Of a DNA stretch of 6,622 nucleotides, positions 1 to 5,512 are shown in pieces. Where the stretch lies: positions 1 through 6,622 of the forward strand of contig DJIP01000205.1 of the NCBI GenBank assembly GCA_002433675.1. Direction: 5' to 3'. The notes beneath the pieces were generated by a model, which ran no database searches, had not been told where the DNA came from, and saw only the letters and a program-made list of their open reading frames with translations. The translations under genes and the position numbers were made by a program. The DNA is from Halomonas halophila (GTDB taxonomy: Bacteria; Pseudomonadota; Gammaproteobacteria; Pseudomonadales; Halomonadaceae). How positions within the stretch are numbered: position 1 is the stretch's first letter; each line of letters starts with the position of its first letter.

Positions 1-27
1 CTCTGCGCTCTCTGCGCTCTCTGCATC
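1..27. repeat. 9-bp tandem repeat, three units, at window edge
   Basis: The unit CTCTGCGCT occurs at 1-9 and 10-18. A third, degenerate copy (CTCTGCATC) follows at 19-27, and a looser CTTCTCTG comes after it. The array touches the left edge, so its true length is unknown. No credible gene covers it: the frame open from position 1 runs to a stop at about 163-165 and gives a Cys/Leu-rich peptide unlike a protein end. It is probably a simple intergenic repeat with no evident function. Confidence 0.6.
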
Positions 28-208
28 CTTCTCTGTTTTTGCCTCCCACCGAATTGTCTTGCGTTGGCTCTCTCGGCCGACGCGCGGCGCCTTGGTACTG
101 GGTGGCCTGATGAGGTTGTGTCACGTCGAGCTGGCAGTCACCACCTGACCGGGGTTCTGGGCTGAGCGTTGTCTTGATGGATCACAGGGGCGGGCTTTCA
201 CGGCGCTC
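28..208. other. Non-coding stretch, no gene seen
   Basis: I find no convincing coding region, tRNA or rRNA here on either strand. The sequence is GC-rich and irregular. The only small symmetry I noticed is TGAT-GG-ATCA at 175-184, which is too short to interpret alone. Together with the promoter island that follows, it forms the upstream region of the TRAP operon. The gene to the left lies outside the window. Confidence 0.5.
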
Positions 209-243
209 TTGCATTTGGGTATCCTGTAAATATATTTTATACA
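209..243 (+). promoter_or_regulatory. Putative promoter and operator-like AT-rich island of the TRAP operon
   Basis: The AT-rich run at about 222-248 stands out sharply in GC-rich surroundings. TATATT (231-236) is one base off a sigma-70 -10 box. TTGCAT (209-214), a poor -35 box with only TTG matching, lies 16 bp upstream, so an activator may be needed. The same island carries an imperfect palindrome centred at about 234, with outer arms TGTA (225-228) and TACA (240-243). An operator overlapping the -10 box would suit repression. The TATACAAT half recalls the operator style of some GntR-family regulators, which often control TRAP operons, but that is inference. The implied 5' leader is about 100 nt. 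Confidence 0.35.
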
Positions 244-351
244 ATCTACGTTTTGGCGGTCTCACCTGAGTCTGGGCGCATCGGCCTGTCGAAGCGTTGG
301 GGAATGTGGAATCTGGCGATGGGCGCTGGATGCACCGATGGAGTCAATACA

Positions 352-1401
352 ATGAACAACAAGGCATTGAGCGCAGTTGCGATCGGAAGTCTGATGGCGG
401 GGATGGCAGCGCCGGCCCTGGCGGCTGACGTCGAGTGGAAGGTGCCGACCTCGGTACCGGCGGGGTCTCCGTTCTACGAGAACTTTCTGGAGCGGTTTGC
501 CGATAACGCCGACACCCTCAGCCAGGGGCGGGTGGAGATCAAACCCTTCGGCGCAGGGGTGATCGTACCTGCGCTGCAGGTGTACGAAGCCGTGCTGGAA
601 GGCACCGTGGAGGCGGGACACTCGACGCCCAGCTACCTGGTCAACCAGAAGCCCATCAACGCCATCTTTGCCGGCTTCCCCGGCGGCATGGGGCCCGAGA
701 CCTATATCAACTGGATCTATGAAGGGGGCGGTCAAGAGGCCTTGCAGGAATTGCGTGCCAGCGAGGGACTGCATTCCTTGATTGTCGGCATCGGTTCCAC
801 CGAAGTCTTCGCCCACGCCAACGTCAGGATCGATGGCGCCGACGATCTCGAGGGCTTGAAGTATCGTACCTCGGGCCCCTGGGCGGAGGTGATGCGTGAA
901 TACTACGGTGCAGTGCCGACCGTGGTACCGCCGGGGGACACCTACACCCTGCTTCAGCGAAAGGGCGTCGACGCGGTGGAGTGGGCTACCCCATCGAGCA
1001 ACCAGCCCGAAGGGTTCCATGAAGCCGCCAAGTACATCGTGGTCCCCGGCGTGCACCAGCCCACCTTCCTTTGGGAGGTTGTCGTGACCGAGGACACCTG
1101 GGCGGCCGTTCCCGACGACCTCAAGCCGCTGATCGAAGCCGCCGCCAAACTCACGACCTACGAAGGCCTGAGCCAGTTCTATCATCAGGACATGCTGGCC
1201 ATGGAGGCTTACCGTTCGGGCCGCAACGAAGTGGTGAGCCTGGACCCCGAGTTTGTCGAGGATCTGGCCCAGAGCGGTCGGGCCTGGATGGAGGCCACGG
1301 TCGAGGGGGCAGGCGATCCCGCCATGCAGGCGCTGCTGGAAGACTACCGTGCCTACCAGCAGCGCTGGAGCGAGCAGAACGACTACCTGATCCGCGACTG
1401 A
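352..1401 (+). CDS. dctP: TRAP transporter periplasmic substrate-binding protein (DctP family, 2-oxoacid/lactate-like)
   Basis: This is the solute receptor of a tripartite ATP-independent periplasmic (TRAP) transporter. It captures an organic acid in the periplasm and hands it to the membrane subunits, which import it with Na+. The 349-residue product has a clear signal peptide: Lys4, a hydrophobic core, and an ALA-A cleavage site near residues 22-25. The conserved family arginine that binds substrate carboxylate is Arg172, in GLKYRTSGP. The stretch at 70-95 (IVPALQVYEAV, then GTVEAGH) and E210-W211 with GFHEAAKY (221-228) resemble TakP, where a Glu-Trp pair helps bind Na+ and a 2-oxoacid. 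That assignment is by recalled motifs, so the substrate is uncertain. ATG 352 is chosen because GGAG (340-343) lies 8 nt upstream and the signal peptide starts there. The frame stays open back to a TTG at 253, but those 33 residues would precede the signal peptide. The two permease genes follow in the same operon. Confidence 0.93.
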   Translation: MNNKALSAVAIGSLMAGMAAPALAADVEWKVPTSVPAGSPFYENFLERFADNADTLSQGRVEIKPFGAGVIVPALQVYEAVLEGTVEAGHSTPSYLVNQKPINAIFAGFPGGMGPETYINWIYEGGGQEALQELRASEGLHSLIVGIGSTEVFAHANVRIDGADDLEGLKYRTSGPWAEVMREYYGAVPTVVPPGDTYTLLQRKGVDAVEWATPSSNQPEGFHEAAKYIVVPGVHQPTFLWEVVVTEDTWAAVPDDLKPLIEAAAKLTTYEGLSQFYHQDMLAMEAYRSGRNEVVSLDPEFVEDLAQSGRAWMEATVEGAGDPAMQALLEDYRAYQQRWSEQNDYLIRD

Positions 1402-1418
1402 TCCCCTCAACCGATCCT

Positions 1419-1457
1419 GGAGGAACGTCACCCCGGCCTGCGGGGTGACGCCTATTC
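1419..1457 (+). promoter_or_regulatory. Shine-Dalgarno separated from its start codon by a perfect hairpin (split RBS)
   Basis: A strong Shine-Dalgarno, GGAGG (1419-1423), stands 34 nt from the small permease start at 1458, too far for normal use. Between them lies a perfect 10-bp stem, CGTCACCCCG (1426-1435) with CGGGGTGACG (1441-1450), closed by the 5-nt loop GCCTG. If folded, only AA plus CCTATTC (9 nt) separates the Shine-Dalgarno from ATG, which is near optimal. An in-frame TGA at 1446-1448 excludes any earlier start. The hairpin has no T-tract, so it is unlikely to be a simple terminator. It could also protect the 3' end of the binding-protein mRNA and give it higher expression than the permeases. 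Confidence 0.65.
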
Positions 1458-1967
1458 ATGAATACACTGATGAACCTCATCGACAGGGCGTCGACGCTGC
1501 TGGCGTGGGGCAGTCGCCTGGCGCTCGTCGCCCTGACCGGCGCCATGCTCTACGAAGTCATTGCACGCTATGCCTTCAATGCCTCGACCATCTGGGCCTT
1601 CGATCTGTCCTACATGGCCACGGGAACGGCCTTTGTTCTCGGCATCGCCTGGACCGCCAAGGTGGATGGCCACGTCAGGGTCGATGCCTTCAGCCGCCTG
1701 CTTCCGCCGCGTCTGGTCCAGCGCCTGCACGGTGCCGTCTATCTACTGCTGATGGTGCCGGTGGTGGCGCTGATGGCGCATCACGGATGGCTGCGCACCC
1801 TGCGGGCCTGGCACACCAATGAGGTGGAAATGGTCAGCGTATGGGCACCCAGGATGTGGCCGCTCTACGCCCTTATCGCCATCGGGCTCTCTCTCTTCGC
1901 CTGCCAGCTTGCGGTGGACGGGTTGCGGCAGCTTTGTGCCGCACGTACCACCGAGGAGAGTCGCTGA
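1458..1967 (+). CDS. dctQ: TRAP transporter small permease subunit (DctQ family)
   Basis: This is the small inner-membrane subunit of the TRAP transporter, which pairs with the large permease to form the membrane complex. The 169-residue product has the family's usual size and four hydrophobic segments, at about 20-37, 49-67, 90-107 and 134-154. The signature YEVIARYAFNASTIWAFDLS (32-51) is typical of DctQ proteins. KVDGHVRVD (68-76), after the second segment, is the family's conserved loop. ATG 1458 is the first possible start, because TGA stands in frame at 1446-1448; a second ATG at 1470 has no Shine-Dalgarno of its own. The upstream ribosome-binding site is split by a hairpin. Its stop codon overlaps the next start (TGATG), which implies translational coupling to the large permease. 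Confidence 0.92.
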   Translation: MNTLMNLIDRASTLLAWGSRLALVALTGAMLYEVIARYAFNASTIWAFDLSYMATGTAFVLGIAWTAKVDGHVRVDAFSRLLPPRLVQRLHGAVYLLLMVPVVALMAHHGWLRTLRAWHTNEVEMVSVWAPRMWPLYALIAIGLSLFACQLAVDGLRQLCAARTTEESR

Positions 1968-3280
1968 TGGATGCCCTCGTTGCCGGTCTGATGTTTCCCG
2001 GACTATTTCTGCTTATCTTCCTGGGCATCCCCATCGCCTATTCGCTGACGTTGGTCTCGGTTGCCGCTGGCTGGTACGCCTTCGGGCCGATGATCTTTCA
2101 GCAGCTGTACGGTAGCGTCTACAGCGCCGCCACCCACTATGTGCTGTCTTCCATCCCGCTGTTCGTGCTGATGGGCGGAATCCTCGAGAAGTCGGGAATC
2201 GCGCGCCAACTGTTCGATGCCATCCAGCTGTGGATCGGCCGACTCCCAGGTGGGCTGGCGCTGACGACGATCGCCATGGCGGCCATCTTTGCCGCCGCCT
2301 CGGGAGTGGTCGGTGCTGTCGAGATCATGATCGGTCTGATGGCGATACCCGCGATGCGCGCCTACGGCTATCGCAATAGCCTGATGAGCGGGACCATCTG
2401 CGCCGGCGGCTCCCTGGGCACGATCATTCCGCCGACCGTGATCGTGGTGGTGTATGCAGCGCTTGCCCAGCTTTCCATCGGCGAACTCTTTGCCGCCATC
2501 ATCCTGCCAGGTGGATTGATGGTCTCGCTGTTTGCTCTCTACATTCTGGTGCGCTGTGCCCTGCGTCCCCAGGACGGCCCTCCAGCCGTGGAGGCGATAC
2601 CCTTGCCGCTGGGCGAGAAGCTCGCGATCACCGCCAAGGCCCTGGTGCCCCCGCTGTTGTTGATGTTTGCGGTGCTGGGCTCGCTGCTGATGGGCATTGC
2701 CTCACCGACAGAGGCGGCGGCGGTCGGCGTGGGCGGCGCCTTGCTGCTGGCTGTGATGAGTGGCGGTATCAGCGTCCAGGCGCTTGGGGAATCGCTGTCC
2801 CTGACGGTGCGCATTACCGCCATGATTCTGCTGATCGTGGCGGGGGGCACCATGTTTACCGGGATCTTTGCGGTCAATGGCGGCGGGGAGATGGTGGCCG
2901 AGATCGCCGAGCAGCTCGGAGGCCCCACCGGTGTCATCCTGTTCTTCCTCGGCGTTACCTTCCTGCTCGGCTTCGTGCTCGACTGGACCTCGATCGTGCT
3001 GATCTGCGTTCCGATCTTCACGCCTGTGGTCAAGCAACTGGGTATCGATCCGGTCTGGTTCGCCACCCTGGTGCTGGTGACCATCCAGACCAGCTATCTC
3101 ACCCCACCGATGGCGTCGTCGATCTTCTATCTGAAGTCCATCGCCCCGGATGACATCACCTACGGTCAGATGTGTCGAGGGGTGCTGCCCTTCATCGCGA
3201 TCCAGCTGGTGACGCTAATGGCGGTAGCACTGGTCCCGGGCCTGGCGACATGGTTGCCAGAGAAGATCGTGGGGTTCTGA
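1967..3280 (+). CDS. dctM: TRAP transporter large permease subunit (DctM family)
   Basis: This is the large inner-membrane subunit that carries the Na+-coupled substrate pathway of the TRAP transporter. The 437-residue product matches the usual DctM length and is hydrophobic throughout, with about a dozen membrane segments. Family motifs occur in order: PLFVLMGGILEKSGI (64-78), AASGVVGA (110-117), GGSLGTIIPPTVIVVVYA (147-164), GIASPTEAAAVG (243-254), and QTSYLTPPMASSIFYLK (374-390). The last is the typical TPP-type motif of the C-terminal half. The frame is open further upstream, but ATG 1967 is the real start. It overlaps the small-permease stop by one base (TGATG), has GAGGAG (1953-1958) 8 nt upstream, and begins directly with a membrane segment, whereas the upstream extension reads as out-of-frame small-permease sequence. 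It is the last gene of the operon, followed by a strong hairpin. Confidence 0.94.
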   Translation: MDALVAGLMFPGLFLLIFLGIPIAYSLTLVSVAAGWYAFGPMIFQQLYGSVYSAATHYVLSSIPLFVLMGGILEKSGIARQLFDAIQLWIGRLPGGLALTTIAMAAIFAAASGVVGAVEIMIGLMAIPAMRAYGYRNSLMSGTICAGGSLGTIIPPTVIVVVYAALAQLSIGELFAAIILPGGLMVSLFALYILVRCALRPQDGPPAVEAIPLPLGEKLAITAKALVPPLLLMFAVLGSLLMGIASPTEAAAVGVGGALLLAVMSGGISVQALGESLSLTVRITAMILLIVAGGTMFTGIFAVNGGGEMVAEIAEQLGGPTGVILFFLGVTFLLGFVLDWTSIVLICVPIFTPVVKQLGIDPVWFATLVLVTIQTSYLTPPMASSIFYLKSIAPDDITYGQMCRGVLPFIAIQLVTLMAVALVPGLATWLPEKIVGF

Positions 3281-3301
3281 AGGCCGACCCGGATGGATGG
3301 G

Positions 3302-3332
3302 GCCGGCCCGGCATCGAGGATGCCGGGCCGGC
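3302..3332. terminator. Hairpin between convergent genes, probable bidirectional terminator
   Basis: A perfect 14-bp stem (3302-3315 with 3319-3332, loop GAG) fills most of the 59-bp gap between the TRAP operon end and the convergent dehydrogenase end. It is almost entirely GC. The position, 21 bp after one stop and 7 bp after the other, suits a shared terminator. There is no T-tract on either strand, so it may act through stem strength, with Rho, or as a 3' exonuclease block. Confidence 0.7.
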
Positions 3333-3339
3333 AGGGTGA

Positions 3340-4416
3340 TCAGCCCTGGGCGATACGCTCGCTGATGGCGGCGCCCAGACGCTCGGTGGTGCCGTTGCCG
3401 CCCAGATCCGGGGTCAGCACTTCGCTGTCGCCGTCTTCCAGCACCGCCTCGATGGCGGCAAGGATAGCGTCACCGGCATCCTTTTGACCCAGGTGTTCGA
3501 GCATCATGGCGCCGGACCAGATCTGGCCGATGGGGTTGGCGATGCCCTTGCCGGCGATGTCCGGAGCGCTGCCGTGGACCGGCTCGAACAGACTCGGGAA
3601 GGTGCCTTCGGGATTGATGTTGGCCGAGGGCGCCACGCCGATGGTGCCGGTACAGGCAGGCCCCAGGTCGGAAAGAATGTCGCCGAACAGGTTGGAGGCC
3701 ACCACCACGTCGAACCAGTCCGGATGCATCACGAAGTTGGCGGTCAGAATATCGATGTGGAACTTGTCCACCTCGACGTCGCCGTACTGCTTGGCCATCT
3801 CGGCCACGCGGCTGTCCCACCAGGGCATGGTGATGGCGATGCCATTGGATTTTGTGGCTGAGGTCAGCTTCTTGCGCGGGCGGCTCTGGGCCAGCTCGAA
3901 GGCGTACTTGAGCACCCGGTCGACGCCGTGGCGGGTCATCACCGTTTCCTGAATCACCACCTCCCGGTCGGTGCCCTCGAACATGGTGCCACCGACGCTC
4001 GAGTATTCGCCCTCGGTGTTCTCGCGGACCACGTAGAAGTCGATGTCGCCGGGCTCGCGTCCGGCCAGCGGGCTCTTGATACCCGGCAACAGGCGGCAGG
4101 GGCGCAGGTTGACGTACTGGTCGAACTCGCGGCGGAACTTGAGCAGCGAGCCCCACAGCGAGATGTGGTCCGGTACCTTTTCGGGCCAGCCGATGGCGCC
4201 GTAGAAGATCGCATCGAAGTCGATCAGCGTCTCGCGCCAGTCGTCCGGCAGCATCTTGCCGTGCTCGAGGTAGTAGTCGCAGCAGGCGAAGTCGAAGGTC
4301 TGGGTGTCCAGGTCGATGTCGAAGCGCTTGGCGGCGGCCTCGAGGGCGCGCACGCCCTCGGGCATGACTTCGGTGCCGATACCGTCACCGGCGATGATGG
4401 CGATGCGATGGGCCAT
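3340..4416 (-). CDS. ttuC/dmlA: Tartrate dehydrogenase / D-malate dehydrogenase (decarboxylating)
   Basis: This is a cytoplasmic NAD+-dependent, Mn2+/Mg2+-requiring beta-decarboxylating dehydrogenase of the isocitrate/isopropylmalate family. Enzymes of this subgroup oxidise D-malate to pyruvate and CO2 and also act on tartrate isomers. The 358 residues match the usual length (about 360). Visible motifs are GDGIGTEV (10-17), substrate-binding arginines Arg95, Arg105 and Arg131 (RENTEGEYS), catalytic Lys189 in TSATKSNG, and Asp222 with Asp246/Asp250 as the likely metal ligands. The family signature is N242 to V261, and the NAD site is EPVHGSAPDIAGKGIANP (278-295). RENTEGEYSSVGG with TKSNG favours tartrate/D-malate over isopropylmalate dehydrogenase, and no leuCD neighbours are present. 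AAGGAG (4427-4422) lies 5 nt before ATG. It is divergent from a LysR regulator that probably controls it. Sequence alone cannot decide D-malate versus tartrate. Confidence 0.93.
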   Translation of the reverse strand: MAHRIAIIAGDGIGTEVMPEGVRALEAAAKRFDIDLDTQTFDFACCDYYLEHGKMLPDDWRETLIDFDAIFYGAIGWPEKVPDHISLWGSLLKFRREFDQYVNLRPCRLLPGIKSPLAGREPGDIDFYVVRENTEGEYSSVGGTMFEGTDREVVIQETVMTRHGVDRVLKYAFELAQSRPRKKLTSATKSNGIAITMPWWDSRVAEMAKQYGDVEVDKFHIDILTANFVMHPDWFDVVVASNLFGDILSDLGPACTGTIGVAPSANINPEGTFPSLFEPVHGSAPDIAGKGIANPIGQIWSGAMMLEHLGQKDAGDAILAAIEAVLEDGDSEVLTPDLGGNGTTERLGAAISERIAQG

Positions 4417-4589
4417 GAAAGCTCCTTGATCCTGTCTGCTGGCGTGTAGAGGGTGCCTCGCGCAGCGGCCACGATGGTGCTTGGTGTGGAGGGTGGCGGC
4501 GGCAAGGTGTGAGGTCAGTCTAGCTCTTTACAGCGAGGCGATAATGGGGCTCGATGGCAATTCATTGTTGACCTCAAGTGGAGAAAAGG
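4417..4589. promoter_or_regulatory. Divergent control region between dehydrogenase and LysR regulator
   Basis: This 173-bp non-coding gap must hold the promoters of both divergent genes, the usual site where a LysR-type regulator binds. GATAAT (4540-4545) is a fair -10 box for the regulator, but no good -35 box lies at the right distance, in keeping with a regulated promoter. I could not identify a convincing promoter on the - strand or a clear T-N11-A LysR box. The left part (about 4440-4515) is strongly G-rich on the + strand. Confidence 0.5.
4510..4576. repeat. 8-bp inverted repeat flanking the putative lysR -10 box
   Basis: TGAGGTCA (4510-4517) and its exact reverse complement TGACCTCA (4569-4576) are 59 bp apart centre to centre. 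Their symmetry axis (4543) falls on the GATAAT box at 4540-4545. The right arm lies 13 bp before the likely GTG start. Two operator half-sites bridged by a regulator tetramer would fit the placement. Chance occurrence of an 8-bp match is quite possible. Confidence 0.35.
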
Positions 4590-5495
4590 GTGGCCTCACT
4601 CGATGATCTGGCGTTCTTTCGTCAACTGGCCCAGGCCGGCAATCTGACCGCCACCGCACGCGAGCTGGGGCTGTCGTTGTCGGCGGTGAGCAAGCGTCTG
4701 AAGCAACTTGAGGCGCGGCTCGGGGTCGAGCTCGCCACGCGCACCACCCGGCGGCTTACCCTGACCGCCGAAGGTGAGCGTTACCTGGCAAAGGGGGTAG
4801 CGCTTCTGGATGAGCTGGCCGAACTGGAAGAGAGCCTGGGCGAGGATCGCGAGGCGCTGGCGGGACCGCTGCGACTCAATGCGACCTTCGGTTTTGGCCG
4901 TCGCCACGTGGCGCCCTTGTTGTCCGAGTTCTGTGCCTTGCATCCCGGCATCGAAGCGTCGCTGGAGTTATCGAACTTTCCTGCGCCGCTGGTGGAGGGC
5001 GTGGACCTGGGCATCCGTATCGGCGAGCCCCCCGACTCGCGCCTGGTGGCCCGTCGTCTGGTGGCCAGCCGGCGCATTGCCTGCGCTTCTCCCGACTACG
5101 TCGAGCGCTGCGGCCTGGCCGAGACCCCCCAGGCACTGCAGCGCCACAGCTGTCTGGTACTGCGGGAGAACGACAGCGATTTTGCCCTGTGGCGGTTCGT
5201 CGACGCTGACGGTGTCGAGGCGTCGGTCAAGGTCGGCGGGCGCCTTACCAGCAATGACGGTGAGGTGATCAAGCGACTGGCGCTCGATGGTCACGGCGTG
5301 ATGCTGCGCTCCTGGTGGGACGTTCACGATGAACTGAAGGAGGGGCGCCTTGTCAGCCTGCTGCCGGGCTGGCAGGGGGTGCGCGCCGACTTCTTCGCGG
5401 TCTACGCCCAGCGCCGGCACGTTCCGGCGCGTTTGCGTGCGCTGGTCGATTTCCTTGCCCGGCGTCTGACAGCCAGGATCCCGTCACTCGATTGA
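4590..5495 (+). CDS. LysR-family transcriptional regulator (DmlR/TtuA-like role inferred)
   Basis: This is a DNA-binding regulator, probably controlling the divergent tartrate/D-malate dehydrogenase in response to its substrate or a related metabolite. From GTG 4590 it is 301 residues, the normal LysR length. The N-terminal winged helix-turn-helix is clear: FFRQLAQAGNLTATARELGL (8-27), then LSAVSKRLKQLEARLGVEL (29-47) and RTTRRLTLTAEG (49-60). A linker helix rich in Glu/Leu follows. The effector-binding domain starts at about residue 88 with LRLNATFGFGRRHVAPLL, typical of the CrgA/DmlR-like subgroup. GTG 4590 is preferred because GGAG (4580-4583) lies 6 nt upstream; an in-frame GTG at 4578 would add four residues but has no Shine-Dalgarno. 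The pairing parallels dmlR/dmlA in E. coli. It could instead, or in addition, regulate the convergent dioxygenase operon. The effector is unknown. Confidence 0.92.
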   Translation: MASLDDLAFFRQLAQAGNLTATARELGLSLSAVSKRLKQLEARLGVELATRTTRRLTLTAEGERYLAKGVALLDELAELEESLGEDREALAGPLRLNATFGFGRRHVAPLLSEFCALHPGIEASLELSNFPAPLVEGVDLGIRIGEPPDSRLVARRLVASRRIACASPDYVERCGLAETPQALQRHSCLVLRENDSDFALWRFVDADGVEASVKVGGRLTSNDGEVIKRLALDGHGVMLRSWWDVHDELKEGRLVSLLPGWQGVRADFFAVYAQRRHVPARLRALVDFLARRLTARIPSLD

Positions 5496-5496
5496 A

Positions 5497-5510
5497 CGGC
5501 CGCCGGGCCG
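5497..5510. terminator. Small GC hairpin between convergent genes
   Basis: CGGCC (5497-5501) pairs with GGCCG (5506-5510) around the loop GCCG. It lies in the 17-bp gap between the converging regulator and dioxygenase genes. The stem is only 5 bp with no T-tract, so termination is a weak inference from position. Confidence 0.25.
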
Positions 5511-5512
5511 CC

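Noticed and set aside
253..351. In-frame N-terminal extension of the TRAP binding protein from TTG 253
   Set aside because: It would put 33 residues before an obvious signal peptide. ATG 352 has its own Shine-Dalgarno 8 nt upstream.
262..1431. Long open frame (389 residues) antisense to the TRAP binding protein gene
   Set aside because: It mirrors a well-supported gene over its whole length, its composition (His/Gly/Arg-rich) matches no family I know, and it has no clear ribosome-binding site. Long antisense frames are expected in GC-rich DNA.
1426..1450. Hairpin read as an intrinsic terminator after the binding-protein gene
   Set aside because: No T-tract follows, and it sits within the ribosome-binding region of the next operon gene. 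Partial attenuation cannot be excluded.
1841..1966. 42-residue N-terminal extension of the large permease
   Set aside because: It is out-of-frame small-permease sequence. ATG 1967 has a good Shine-Dalgarno, a TGATG overlap and the expected family start.
3340..4416. Assignment as 3-isopropylmalate dehydrogenase (leuB) or isocitrate dehydrogenase
   Set aside because: The ENTEGEYSSVGG and TSATKSNG motifs and the divergent LysR neighbour fit tartrate/D-malate dehydrogenase. No leuC or leuD is nearby.
3484..4449. Several + strand frames opposite the tartrate/D-malate dehydrogenase
   Set aside because: All are antisense to a complete enzyme with every catalytic motif intact, and none shows family features of its own.
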